Part shown: positions 46,278 to 57,364 of the stretch, piece after piece | Layout of the letters: each line of letters starts with the position of its first letter | Position numbering within the stretch: the first letter of the stretch is position 1 | Source: Bufo bufo | Taxonomy: Eukaryota; Chordata; Amphibia; Anura; Bufonidae | DNA: 64,000 nt | NCBI RefSeq assembly: GCF_905171765.1 | Contig: NC_053391.1 | Coordinates: 186,692,559-186,756,558, forward strand | Direction: 5' to 3' | Notes under the pieces: generated by a model | What the model saw: only the letters and a program-made list of their open reading frames with translations | What the model was told of the DNA's origin: nothing | The model's database searches: none | Translations under genes and position numbers: made by a program

Positions 46278-46380
46278 GTAAGTCTTTATCTGAGATTTAA
46301 CTGTTATGTATGGTATATTATAAGTCTTGTTTTAATTGTGTTACATAAAAATAGAGATGATGGACTTAACGGTTAGGTAA

Positions 46381-46591
46381 GGGCATTTTCACATCAGCTT
46401 TATTTATTTCTGGTTTTCTAGAAGCAGAAGAACAAAAATAACAGAACCGCTGGTTTATTACTGACAGGAATGGAGCCTAACACATCCCATTGACTATAAT
46501 GGAATCTGCAGGGCTTTTCTCTCCGCTATTTTTGACGAACTCTGTGACGAAGGGCCTGAATGGAGCTTCCGATGCAGATGGGAATGTAGCC
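46381..46591. mobile_element. Harbinger-like MITE (211 bp)
   Basis: The left end GGGCATTTTCACATCAGC and right end GCAGATGGGAATGTAGCC are imperfect inverted repeats bounded by TAA (46,378-46,380) and TTA (46,592-46,594). The 3-bp TWA target suggests the PIF/Harbinger superfamily. Confidence 0.6.
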
Positions 46592-46740
46592 TTATTAACA
46601 TTTATGACAAAATGTCAGAACCAGCTACAGGGACTATTGTGTCTGTAAGCATCTACAGAAGAGGAATACGTGTATGTGCACATATTCATAATCTATGGAT
46701 ATATTGCATGTAAACAAACACAAAGATAATGGCAGCCATA

Positions 46741-47035
46741 AAAAATAATAATAATCTTTATTTATATAGTGCCAGCATATTTCGCAGCACTTTACAATTC
46801 AGAGGGAACATGCACAAAGTGGACATTATAGAATGAAAAGTAGTCAACAATCCAGACAATAGGAGTGAGGGCCACGCTCATGAGAATTATCAATCTATGA
46901 AGTCCAATAGGACAATTTAGACAATAGAAAGGAAGGCCCTACTCACAAGAACTTACAATCTATGAAGCCCAATATGACAATCCAGACAACAGAAGTAAGG
47001 GCCCTGCTCACGAGAATTTACTCTTGACTTTAATG
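46741..47035. repeat. dispersed repeat with ~64-bp tandem tail
   Basis: It begins TCTTTATTTATATAGTGCCA and GCAGCACTTTACAATTC, a sequence shared with the repeat at 49,400. Three tandem units around ACAATCCAGACAA / GGGCCCTGCTCACGAGAATT / CAATCTATGAAGCCCAAT follow. It is probably a SINE- or LINE-tail-derived repeat; the class is uncertain. Confidence 0.6.
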
Positions 47036-48122
47036 TAGATAGCTGTGAGTTCAAATCCCAGCAGAATCATTTAAAAAATAGAGGCTACTGTAAATAAAAC
47101 TTAAATAGACACACCAATCTTTTTAATTTGTGTAAGTATTATTTTTTGTTGGGAAAGGTGGCAACAGAACCCCTGCTCCCCGGTGACTCCCATAGTTATG
47201 TCTACGAAAATGTGTGGGGCTCATTTGAAGGAAATCTGTCTTTTTTGACAATGCCATTTTGGGACTTGATCACTTGTTATTTCATTTTCTTGGGAGATAA
47301 AGTGATGAAAAAATGGCAATTCAGCCTTTTTTATTTTTTTCTGTTACATCCTTCACCATATGGGCTAACTTTTTGGTATTTTTATAGTATGGATGATTTC
47401 GCATGTGACGATGCCCATAATGTTTTTCTTTTTTTGTTTATTTTTATTTTGGGGAAAGTGTGGTGATTTTACTTTTAGGGTTTTTTTATATTTTCAAAAC
47501 TTTTTTTTTACTTTTCAGCAGATTGCAACTTATACAGAATAATGGAAATTGCTCCATTATTCTGTATAGAAATAACTATATCACAGTTTAGTGCTGCCAC
47601 CTAGTGGCCTGAACTGGGATATACTAATAATGAGCCTGGAAGCCTAGTACATTCGGCGGCTCATTTTTAGAACAGGGTGAAGGCGTGTCTGAGCAGGAAG
47701 CCCGTACTTCTGTTTTTTTAACACTCTCAGATGCCGTGGTGACATTTGAGGAATGCCGATCAAGCCAGGAAGCTGACCAGTGAGAGTGACTCTTAGAGTG
47801 GCGCCTCCGAGTCCCGTATGAGTCCTGATAGGCATGAGAATGCAGCAATCACACTTCTTTTATTGACTTATGCTGAATCACTCAGAATATAAAAGGACAT
47901 CATTGTGAAGCTGCCACTGTCCTAGATAACAGGTTGGTTGCGGTTTGAAGGCCTAATTCTGTTAACAGGCACACATAGCCAATTAAGGTATGTAAGCTTT
48001 TTCAAATGCAGGAACGTGAAGCGTTTCATCGGTCACTGGCTAAGACAATAATTAGCTTCATTTACTAATGTTAAAAGGATCCACCTCAGTTTGTGCTTTA
48101 ACATCTCATGTGTGTCATACAG

Positions 48123-48279
48123 CTCATCACAACTCCAAAGGAGGACAACAACATGTACTCCCAGCAACGCGATGAGTATCTGGAGACTGTCTGTGAGATG
48201 GCCATAAGAAAGATCTCAATTATCACAATTTCTGGAACACTGACCAACAGCACAATGAAAATGGATCACTTCCAACTAG
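48123..48279 (+). CDS. CCDC80: CCDC80, second coding exon (157 bp)
   Basis: This exon continues in phase 0 from the previous one and encodes the start of the second P-DUDES repeat: LITTPKEDNNMYSQQRDEYL, then KISIITISGTLTNSTMKMDH, close to the human protein (LITAPK, NNMYVQQRDEYLE, NNSTMKIDHFQL). It is flanked by a CAG acceptor (48,120-48,122) and donor CTAG|gtaagt (48,280), leaving phase 1 for the next exon. That next exon, expected to contain a VVDDEDL-like segment, was not found in the remaining 15.7 kb. Either that intron is very long or the exon is beyond the window. Confidence 0.95.
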
Positions 48280-49399
48280 GTAAGTCATTCTTTATATATT
48301 TGTAAGATGTTGCAGGTGAGGGGTCTGATGTCACCACCCCAGCAAAGCAATGGTGCAGGATTGATGACACAGGGGATAACTTCACTTACGCATTGAGTAC
48401 ATTTTTCATATTAGGTCACTAAACCCTACCCACTCAAAGTTACGATGTACTTCTAGTGCTCCTTGTGTCATCACAGGGCTGTCCAAGTAACGAGGACCCA
48501 CACAGACAACCTCCAGAACGATCTCCATACAATTGCAGCAACACATAAAACAACTGTGTACACCCAAAAGTAATCATTCAATATATATTGTTTTGTTAGG
48601 CAATATGACATTCAAAACACAAAATCTTAACAGGGTGCTGTCAATATAAATAGATACACCCCTCCCCCCCAACAGCACAAATCCATTATATGGTCAATTA
48701 AGATGTAAGGGAAAAAATTATTATTATTAGCAATACTGGTGCCACACCCCTCGCAGAAAATAATGATAAGTGTACAGCTTGATGGTGAGGTTGGTCTCAT
48801 GCAATCAAGCCACGTACACCCACTCCATCAGTGTGAAAGACAACAGTAAGAGAGAACAGACTTCAGCTACCACAGCAACAGCCAAGGTGAGAAATCTGTT
48901 GCGACCACAGCATATATCATGAATTACAGAACAAAATCCACACCATTTGGCGCAGATATTGCTGTTGCAGAATTCAGTCAGATACCTTGTGGATTTTTCA
49001 TTGCATCCCATGTGGATGTACCATAAGGCTTATTTACTTTGAAACAAACATTGCATAAATCAACAAATCACGTATTTGGTGAATATAAGAAACTTTGTAA
49101 TGTAATATATCTTATCAGGAAAAAATGCCTCTTTCTCCACTTATCAGGCTACTTTCTTCCTCCTCCCTTTCTGCTCAACTAACATTCTCTCTGAATTCTC
49201 TGCCAAATCCATTTTGAGGAACCAAGACAAGCTATAAGCTTACTGAAGGGTCAGACTATAGCTGCCCATAGATTTCTATAGAGAGGGAGAAGGGAGGAAA
49301 ACTGAGCTGCACTGAGGGAGAGAGAAAGTGGCACAGACAAAAACACAGAGACTAAATCTAACAGTGTTTTATGGTATCTCACGATAAGTAATTCACAGT

Positions 49400-49685
49400 A
49401 ATATTTTTTATTTATGCATTATACTCACTTATATAGCGCTGACATATTCCGCAGTGCATTACAGACATTAGAATCACTCTGTCCCCAATGGGGCTCACAA
49501 TCTATGGCCCCTATCAGTATGTCTTTGGAGTATGGGAGGAAACCAGAGTACCCGTAGGAAACCCATGCAAACATGGGGAGAACATACAAACTCCATGTAG
49601 ATGTTGTCCTTTGTCATATTCTAAACCAGGACTCCAGCACTGCAAGGCACCAGTGCTAACCATTGAGCCACTGTGCTGCCTATAC
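49400..49685 (+). repeat. SINE/LINE-tail-like interspersed repeat
   Basis: It contains ATATAGCGCTGACATATTCC, GGGGAGAACATACAAACTCC and CAAGGCACCAGTGCTAACCA / TTGAGCCACTGTGCTGCC. These blocks are shared by a widely dispersed repeat of fish and amphibians. The exact class (SINE or 3' end of a LINE) cannot be decided by eye. Confidence 0.6.
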
Positions 49686-50645
49686 TGTATCTCCTTTAGT
49701 TTCCATGTGCTGTGTATAGGAGACATCATAGTAACTAGTCTATATTCACTAGATCTGGGAGAACTGAGAACTAGAGATGGAGCCTGTAGAGAGAAAAACT
49801 GCTAAAAATGGCAAATATAAGTCATATAATTTCCCTATGTAGTGCTATGTCCACACACGGAAGCTTATTTTGTTCCTATGGTACATCCACAGAGTGTCTA
49901 AAAACACATTTAAGGCCAGCCATACATATAAGATGACTGTTGGCTAAACTCTTGTTCAACCTACAGCTGTCACTCCTGATGCCCTCATACACATGCATGT
50001 TTCGCAGAGCAAGCATGTGTCCTCAGTAGGATTAGGGGTAAAGTCGCTGCCAGACTCTATCTCCCCCCAAAAAATGGCCTTGGCAGGTAAAAATCCAACT
50101 GCTCATTGTGGACATTTGGAGGCCCTCATACACATTAGATGGTTTGCCGGTCCCACGAAAATCTACGGTTTCTGCCAACATATACATCTACATTTTGGAG
50201 AATGTTCCTTTGAAGTTGATTCAGTTTTTTCAAGGCCAAACCAGACAAACAATCTTATGAAGATTCACCACAGTGTGTCTCAGATTTAGTGTACAATCTA
50301 CTAGCATGTAGATCAAAGTCAAGAACAGCAAAATCAACTTCATGGGTTTATGTTTTGCGTCAATAATGTCACCAGGCTTTTGATGCAATGTGAATCTAAT
50401 CTTTTTTTTAGGTATTAGTACTACTCATTGGTTAGCACACAGCTTTCAAGCTGTTTTTTCTTAGTAATCGTTCTGATTTTTACAATCTTTTTATGTAGTG
50501 TCTATGCACATTTAGTATGAACAGTGCTAATGAATGCAACACTTTGATCACAACGTTTCTGAAGAGTATTCACCTTAGAGGATTTTCACCTCAAAAATTG
50601 TAGATGATTGCTACAGTGGTTGTCTGTGAGTACTGCAAGAGTTAA

Positions 50646-51109
50646 AGGGAACCTGTCATGTGGATATTTGATTATAGTCTAACTAATTATATGCAATCAT
50701 TAACTACTAAAAAGTACCTTAGATGTATTCACTTACTGGTGTGACAGATGGTTACCTCATAATATACACACAAAGATGCTGCATGCCACATGCTAATGAG
50801 CTGATTTGAGTCCAGCGTGATGTCAGTGAGTCCAGCGTATATTTAATTCAGAGCTATAGCCACTCCCAGCCCACCTGCTGCTGATTCATATGGAAAAAAA
50901 AACTGTCATTCAGCAGCAGGTGGGTGGGGAGAGTCAGGAGCTCATGAATATTCAGGACTCATCATTATCAGCTGGAGCTTTTCAATACAAGATGTTGGCA
51001 GATTGACTGGGTCAATTAAAGAAAGTGACCCAGCATTTTGCTAAGAGAATCAGTCACTTATTTATGTTGCCCTTAGTTAGGACACCATAAAACTGGTGAC
51101 AGGTTCCCT
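50646..51109. mobile_element. TTAA-flanked MITE (464 bp), same family as 42,471
   Basis: The ends AGGGAACCTGTCATG and GTGACAGGTTCCCT are flanked by TTAA (50,642-50,645 and 51,110-51,113). The interior is mirror-like, with CCCACCTGCTGCTGA versus TCAGCAGCAGGTGGG. The right TTAA is shared with the next MITE. Confidence 0.9.
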
Positions 51110-51113
51110 TTAA

Positions 51114-51266
51114 GCCTTATGCAGACGTCCATGGAACACGGTCCGTGAGGTACCGGACTGGCATTGCAGGAGCGCACGGCTTCATTGGTTGCTATGATGC
51201 CGGGAGCTCCTGCAATGCCAGTCCAGTATCTCACGGACAGTGTTCCACGGACGTCTGCATAAGGCT
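51114..51266. mobile_element. short foldback MITE (about 153 bp)
   Basis: The ends GCCTTATGCAGACGTCC and GGACGTCTGCATAAGGC are exact inverted copies, and the interior (GCATTGCAGGAGC versus GCTCCTGCAATGC) continues the hairpin. Flanks read TTTAA on both sides (51,109-51,113 and 51,266-51,270), so the target was TTAA or TTTAA. Confidence 0.88.
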
Positions 51267-51987
51267 TTAAAGAGAGGAAAATATTTTTCCTAACATCCTG
51301 TAAAAAAAGTACAACTTAGGTGTGGTTTCCCTTGTCAAGTCCTTCCTGTATGTCTCCCACAGAGAGAGTAGAGGTGGTCAGTTATTCTAGGTAAGAGAAT
51401 AGGAGAATCAGTGATTGACAAGTTCTGATGACTACATCTTTATTTATTACCTCAAAATTAATGTGCAAAATTGACCACCTTAGCGTAACCCTTAAAAAGG
51501 CCATTAAGACCTGAAAATAAAGCACAACATGCTCCCCCAGGACCTCTTTAAAACACAGTGAATGTTCTCATCAGCATGTCTGTATTTGTGTTATGCAATT
51601 TTCCGGCTCTTGGCCCATCACTACCGGGGAGGGGAGGCATATGGCAGACACAATTGACAACACTATTTCAGAACTGATATCAATGTTCTCTTTAAGCTAA
51701 GTGATCCCAAAAGGAAAGTGTTGAGAAGAAAAGGCTGCATTCACAATCTGCAGGACTTTCCCTAGCAAATTAGATTTTAACGCTGTCACTTCCAAGCTCC
51801 AGTTTAAAGGAACAGTAACTCCAAAGAAGACATCTGCTTAGCAGCTTTCATAGCATGCTTATGCCCTACCATACATGTAGACAGGACTTAAAGCTAAGGT
51901 TCACCTCTGGTGACCCTTGGTGTATAGATAAAGCAATTGCATGTACAGTAATGCATTCATATATAGATGTTACACAAATTCCTCTTA

Positions 51988-52191
51988 GGGTAGGTTCACA
52001 TAGTGTTTTATGGAGAAGGTTTCAAGGGAGATTTTTGTTCAGATTTTTCAACCAAAGCCAGAAGCAGAATCAGCAGGAAGGGAAGTCCTTCCGTTACAGT
52101 TCCGATTCCTTTCAAATCCACTTCTGGCTTTGGCTGAATCACCTTTCAGATGAATAGGACAGTTGCAGTAAGGTCACGTATGAATTCACCC
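51988..52191. mobile_element. Harbinger-like MITE (204 bp), first of a train of three
   Basis: The ends GGGTAGGTTCACATAG and GTATGAATTCACCC are bounded by TTA (51,985-51,987) and TAA (52,192-52,194). The interior has an AACCAAAGCCAGAAG / CTTCTGGCTTTGGCT inverted pair. The trinucleotide target suits PIF/Harbinger. Confidence 0.75.
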
Positions 52192-52194
52192 TAA

Positions 52195-52546
52195 GGGCTC
52201 ATGCACATGAACGTATTTTTTGCCAAAGTCTGTGAACAAAACATTGCTTCATTCACATCAATGTCTGTGAAGGCTCTGTATTTGGCCCATGATCGTTTTT
52301 GGCCCTGTCATGCGTTTTCTACATGTACTGCTAGGCTGCAAATAGGATTTCCCAAGCGTCTCCTCACAACTGTTGTGAAATACAGACTGACCAGAGAGGG
52401 CGTGTTTGGACCAAGTAATGTCTGTCTCCTTTGTTTTCTAACTGACCCATGATCACTGAGAAAACAAGGGTGTGAAGACGCAAATTAAAATCAATAGATG
52501 TTCATGGAGAACATGGACAGCACTCGTCTGGTCACTGGCATGTGAC
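52195..52546. mobile_element. probable Harbinger-like MITE, second of the train
   Basis: It starts GGGCTCATGCACATGAACG immediately after the TAA that ends the previous MITE. It ends near GGTCACTGGCATGTGAC immediately before the TAA that begins the next. The terminal repeats are only partly matching, so this call rests mainly on the flanking TAA triplets and the Harbinger-like left end. Confidence 0.45.
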
Positions 52547-52549
52547 TAA

Positions 52550-52945
52550 GGGTACTTTCACACTAGCGGCAAGGAAATCCAGCAGGCTGTTCCGGCGGGT
52601 GAGCAGCCTGTTGGATCCGTGCTGCAGCTAGTGCACGCGTGCCCCCAGGCTACAGCTCCAGTCCGATTCACTATAATGGGGGCGGGCCGGAGTTCTGGCG
52701 GCAGCACGGCAAACATGCCGAGAAGTGGCCGGAATAAAACTATGACATGTTGTAGTTTTATTCCGGCCACCTCTTGGCATGTTTGCCGCGCAGCCGCCGG
52801 AACTCCGGCCCGCCCCCATTATAGTCAATGGGGCCGGAGCGGTAGTCTGGTGGAACGCGTGCACTAGCAGCAGCAAGGATCCGACAGGCTGTTCACCCGC
52901 CGGAACAGCCTGACAGATTTCCTTGCCGCTAGTGTGAAAGTAGCC
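52550..52945. mobile_element. Harbinger-like foldback MITE (396 bp), third of the train
   Basis: The ends GGGTACTTTCACACTAGCGG and CCGCTAGTGTGAAAGTAGCC are near-perfect inverted repeats, flanked by TAA at 52,547-52,549 and TAC at 52,946-52,948. The interior is a long GC-rich mirror (CAGGCTGTTCCGGCGGGTGA versus TCACCCGCCGGAACAGCCTG, offset), centred near 52,746 at ACTATGACATGTTGTAGT. Confidence 0.88.
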
Positions 52946-53083
52946 TACGCCCTTACAGGGAATAGTGGGCAAATCAAATTCTATTGGTTGTCAGAATACA
53001 GGCACTATTATTTCCATGGAGTGAAACATGTACTAATAGGCTGTTCACCAAAGTGGCCATCCATTTTTATAGACCTGGGCAGC

Positions 53084-53800
53084 TTTAAAGGGAGTCTGTC
53101 ACCAGCGACCTCCATATTGAAACTGATTGCATAGACACATAGCTGTGATTCACCTGATTAAAACGCTGCTGACTGCTTTCCTGCAATATTCCCCCGTCTC
53201 GCTGATTGCCTTTTGTACAGGTGAAACTCGAAAAATTTAAATATCGTGCAAAAGTCCATTTATTTCAATAATGCAAATTAAAAGGAATTGCATTAATGCA
53301 GCTTAAAATTAGAATATTGTGAAAAGGTTCAATATTCTAGGCTCAAAGTGTCACACTCTAGTCAACTAATTAATCCATACCCCTGAGCAAAGGGTACCTC
53401 AAAATTGTGACTTTGGGGTTTCATAAGCTGTAAGCCATAATCATCCAAATTATAACAAATAAAGGCTTGAAATATCTCGCTTTGCATGTAATGAGTCTAT
53501 CCCATATGTTAGTTTCACCTTTTAAGTTGCATTACTGAAATAAATAAGGGGTTCTGCACTTTGTTTTAACTGATGATCTATCCTCTGCTTTGCCCTTGCC
53601 TGGCTCTGTCAATCAAAGCAGTGAGGGAGGGGCCGGCTACAGAAATAAATCGTGTTTGCTCGCAAAAAGAGCAATGGTGACGCCCTCATTGCACCAAAGG
53701 CCTCATTTGTATTATAAGAAAAAGTATCATAACTTGGGAACCAAGCCTCAGATTTACAAAATAAAAATGGTGTTTTAATCAGGAGAACCACAGCTGTGTC
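53084..53800. mobile_element. MITE of the AGGGAGTCTGTCA family, split by a Tc1 fragment
   Basis: The left end AAAGGGAGTCTGTCACCAGC resembles the MITE at 43,314. GACACATAGCTGTGATTCAC / CTGATTAAAAC at 53,132-53,165 is mirrored by GTTTTAATCAGGAGAACCAC / AGCTGTGTCTATG at 53,772-53,804. The outer right end was not resolved, so the boundary is approximate. Confidence 0.65.
53219..53547. mobile_element. internally deleted, end-truncated Tc1/mariner fragment
   Basis: It begins CAGGTGAAACTCGAAAAATT after TA (53,217-53,218), the terminal sequence of a known vertebrate Tc1/mariner family. ATTTATTTCAATAATGCAAA is mirrored near the right by TTGCATTACTGAAATAAAT. The expected right tip is missing: sequence after 53,547 returns to the host MITE. 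No transposase is left. Confidence 0.78.
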
Positions 53801-54879
53801 TATGTCGTCTGATGTAGAGGTATGCTTGATGGAGACATGAACAAATAAAGATAGACAGTCATAAAATCTGATGGATTAATGTGTATCCTCTCTATTCACA
53901 TCTTTTCAGCTAAACAGAGTTAAATGAATTCCCGTCTGATGCTGCACATAGTCCAGATTTAGCTGTAGGCTGAACCAGTCATCGTGCTCTTTTCTTCTTA
54001 TGAAAGGACCAGATTAGCTTCAGCGAGATGGGACACATAGAAATCACTTTACAGTCACTATAATGGTCTTTTTAGGTCAAAGGATTTTGCCCATATGTAG
54101 TGCAGAATGCAAAGGGTTGAAAGCTAAATTACCAGACAATTAGGCTCCATCTCCCACCACACAAAGGGGGTCATTTATTTCTCAGTTTCCCCCCTGCGCT
54201 GATGGAAAAAGCGCCTAATTTATGAAGAGGCTCTGGCCTGATCTGTTTTCAGGTGTAAGATGTCCCGGCCTCCTCCACGCCCCCGTATATATTTTGCTAT
54301 AAAAAATGCAAAGCATGCAAAAAACGCATTGTGGTGAAACAAATTCTAAAAATGCCTGCAAAAAAAACCAACAAAAAATGCTGACCATGTCAAGCTTTTC
54401 TCATAAGTGTTTTTTTTTTTTTGTTGTTAAAACTACCTGTGTCAGCACCCTAACGAATACATCTTTACTTATCATTCACAAAAGATGTTGTTTAAACGTC
54501 TTCCAGATTAGGGTGAGTCCATATCTGCGTTGGAGACTCCATTTGGTGCCTCCGTTGAAGATTCCATCAAAAAGACCTGACAAAAAAGTCCTGCATTCAG
54601 GGCTTTTTTGTCTGGTAAAAAATAGGATTCTGAATGTAAACTGAACAGACTCTGGAGTCCATTTTGCTCAGTTTCTTTTAGTTAGGTGCCAGATCCACTT
54701 TCATTACTTTCACTTTTCTGTCCTCTAACTGAGCAGAAGAGCAGAAATATAAAATGGTGTTGTGAAAGGGGCCTTAGTTGCAGTAACTTTTATCCTGAAG
54801 GAGAGACAGAAAGCATTCAGGCTTAGGTGTTGCACATGCAGTGTTCTGATGTCTGATATAATGGCCTACTGCTAAAGGC

Positions 54880-55125
54880 TCCTGGCTCCTGCATACAACT
54901 GTATCTGTATTTGCGGTACGCAAATCACAGACCCACAAAACACGGATACCGGCCGAGAGCCTGGCGTCACTTTTTTTTCTCCTGCAGAAATGTCCTATCC
55001 TTGTCCGCAAAAAAAATAAAAATTTTGAGGGGCATTGAGACGAATGGGTCTGCATCTGATCTGCAAAAAATACGGATCGGATGCAGACCATAACTGCCGC
55101 CGCGTGCATGAGCCCTAACAGAAAG
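54880..55125. mobile_element. degenerate Harbinger-like MITE
   Basis: The blocks ACACGGATACCGGCC, GAATGGGTCTGCATC and AAAATACGGATCGGATGCAG are shared with the better-preserved MITE at 55,554-55,816 (ATACGTATACCGGCC, GAATGGGTCTGCA). The right side ends near GCATGAGCCCTAA. The left end is unclear. Confidence 0.5.
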
Positions 55126-55553
55126 GAAAGCCTTGAATTCGCCAGGTACACAGCAAGTTTGAGATTAGCCGGGAAAGTCAAAGTAACACCACCCGGGAAA
55201 GCTTAAATAAACTGCTCCAAAATTAAAAAAGCAATTTAAGCAGACGTGTAACCAAGCAGACGCTGTAAAGTGAGCAGCTGTGTCAACACAAATCGGTAAT
55301 AATCCCACGTACAAATGACATGGAAGGGTGTGTGTAAAGAAAGCATGACAATATAAAGTGCATACGAGCAGACACTTCCATTGGGAACAGCTAACATGGA
55401 AAACTTTCCTTCCAACTTTCATAGAAAGAATATCTGGGAGTAATTACATAGCAGGACATACATAATCGGCAAGGTTCAGCAAAGCTACAACCAGGAACTC
55501 GGCAAATACTATTGTGTCTGCACAGCACAATGCTGCTCAGACTTATTTTCTAA

Positions 55554-55816
55554 GGGTCCATTCAGACGACCGTAAGTGTTTTGCGGTCCGCAAATTGCTG
55601 ATCCAGAAAATACGTATACCGGCCATGTGCTTCTGCACGTGCTTCTATGCGGACTAGAATAGTACATGCTCTATTTTTTTTACGGGGCCGCGGAATGGAG
55701 GAACGGATGCAGACACAGTATGCTGTCTGCATCTTTTGCGGCCCCATTGAAATGAATGGGTCTGCAAAATTGCGGAAAGGATGCAGACCTAGAAATACAG
55801 TCTTCTGAATGGACCC
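55554..55816. mobile_element. Harbinger-like MITE (263 bp) with TAA target duplication
   Basis: The ends GGGTCCATTCAGACG and TCTGAATGGACCC are flanked by TAA on both sides (55,551-55,553 and 55,817-55,819), the PIF/Harbinger signature. The interior carries the CGGCC and GGGTCTGCA blocks noted in its relative at 54,880. It is followed directly by another repeat-like end (GGCTGGACTCGCACG). Confidence 0.85.
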
Positions 55817-55991
55817 TAAGGCTGGACTCGCACGTACAGTTTTTGATGCAGTTTTTTGAACCAAAGCCAAAAGTGAATCCAGCAGGAAGTCCTTTCTTTA
55901 TATTTCTCATTCTTTTTGAATCCACTCCTGGATTTGGATCAGAAAATGTCTAAGATTATTGACAATTTTGTCAGCAGGCTAATAACTTTAA

Positions 55992-56367
55992 GGCCCCTTT
56001 CACACGAGCGAGTTTTCCACGCGTGAACACATAGCACCCTCACTGAATCCTGACCCATTCATTTCAATAGTTTTTTTTTTTTACTCATCAGTTCTGCGTT
56101 GCGTGAGAATCGCAGCATGTTCTATATTCTGCGTTTTTCACACAACCCTGGCCCCATAGAAGTGAATGGGGCTTTAGTGAAAAATGCATTGCATCCGGAT
56201 TTTTTTACGCGCGTGAAAAATGCATCAAAATGGATTGCACCTGCGTGGAAAAAGCTGAACAATTGCAGACAAAACTAACGGAACTTGCTTGCAAAATGGT
56301 GCGAGTTTCACTGAACACACCCTGAACGCATCCTGAGCCAATCCGTATCGTTCGTGTGAAAGAGGCC
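55992..56367. mobile_element. Harbinger-like MITE (376 bp), GGCCCCTTTCACACG family, copy A
   Basis: The ends GGCCCCTTTCACACGAGCG and CGTTCGTGTGAAAGAGGCC are inverted and flanked by TAA (55,989-55,991 and 56,368-56,370). The right TAA is shared with copy B, which follows immediately. Confidence 0.85.
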
Positions 56368-56370
56368 TAA

Positions 56371-57364
56371 GGCCCCTTTCACACGGGCGAGTATTCCGCG
56401 CGGATGTGATGCGTGAGGTGAACGCATTGCACCCGCACTGAATACCGACCCATTCATTTCTATGGGGCTGTTCACATGAGCGGTGATTTTCACGCATCAC
56501 TTGTGCGTTGCGTGAAAATCGCAGCATGCTCTCTATTCTGCGTTTTTCACGCAACGCAGGCCCCATAGAAGTGAATGGGGCTGCGTGAAAATCGCAAGCA
56601 TCCGCAAGCAAGTGCGTACGCAGTGCGATTTTCACGCACGGTTGCTAGGAGACGATCGGGATGGAGACCTGATCATTATTATTTTCCCTTATAACATGGT
56701 TATAAGGGAAAATAATAGCATTCAGAATACAGAATGCATAGTAAAACAGCGCTGGAGGGGTTAAAAAAATAATAAAAAAATTAACTCACCTTAGTCCACT
56801 TGATCGCGGCCCGCCATCTACTTCTGTCTCCTTTGCTGAACAGGACCTGTGGTGAGCATTAATTACAGGTAAAGGACCTTTGGTGACGTCACTCCGGTCA
56901 TCACATGATCCATCACATGATCTTTTACCATGGTGATGGATCATGTGATGACCGGAGTGACGTCACCAAAGGTCCTTTACCTGTAATTAATGCTCACCAC
57001 AGGTCCTGTTCAGCAAAGGAGACAGAAGGAGATGCCGGGCTACGCGATCAAGTGGACTAAGGCGAGTTAAATTTATTATTATTTTTTTTTAACCCCTCCA
57101 GCGCTAGTTTACTATGCATTCTGTATTCAGAATGCTATTATTTTCCCTTATAACTATGTTATAAGGGGAAATAATACAATCTACAGAACACCGATCCCAA
57201 GCCCGAATTTCTGTGAAGAAGTTCGGGTTTGGGTACCAAACATGCGCAATTTTTCTCACGCGCATGCAAAACGCATTACAATGTTTTGCACTCGCGCTGA
57301 AAAATCGCGGGTGTTCCCGCAACGCACCCGCACATTTTCCCGCAACGCCCGTGTGAACCCAGCC
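56371..57364. mobile_element. Harbinger-like MITE (994 bp), copy B, with nested palindrome
   Basis: It starts GGCCCCTTTCACACGGGCGA and ends GCCCGTGTGAACCCAGCC, with TAA at 56,368-56,370 and 57,365-57,367. It is larger than copy A because the middle carries a ~0.5-kb palindrome. No coding capacity was seen. Confidence 0.8.
56680..57180. repeat. ~0.5-kb palindrome inside MITE copy B
   Basis: The arms of about 240 bp are near-identical inverted copies: CCCTTATAACATGGTTATAA, ACAGAATGCATAGTAAA and CTGAACAGGACCTGTGGTGA on the left, with their reverse complements on the right. The centre is at about 56,930 (TTTTACCATGGTGATGGA). GGACCTGTGGTGA and TGACGTCACT also occur in the palindrome at 22,720-22,840, linking the two families. 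Confidence 0.88.

Larger units (their letters stand above)
46278..48122 (+). other. CCDC80 intron between the first two coding exons
   Basis: Consensus donor GTAAGT at 46,278 and acceptor CATACAG ending at 48,122, phase 0. The intron is 1,845 bp and contains a MITE (46,381), a dispersed repeat (46,741) and a short inverted repeat around ATGGAAATTGCTCCATTATT (47,532-47,570). Nothing suggests an extra exon. Confidence 0.9.

Noticed and set aside
46278..46376. Continuation of the CCDC80 frame past 46,277 to a stop
   Set aside because: It is intron read-through; a consensus GTAAGT donor lies at 46,278 and the next exon joins in phase.
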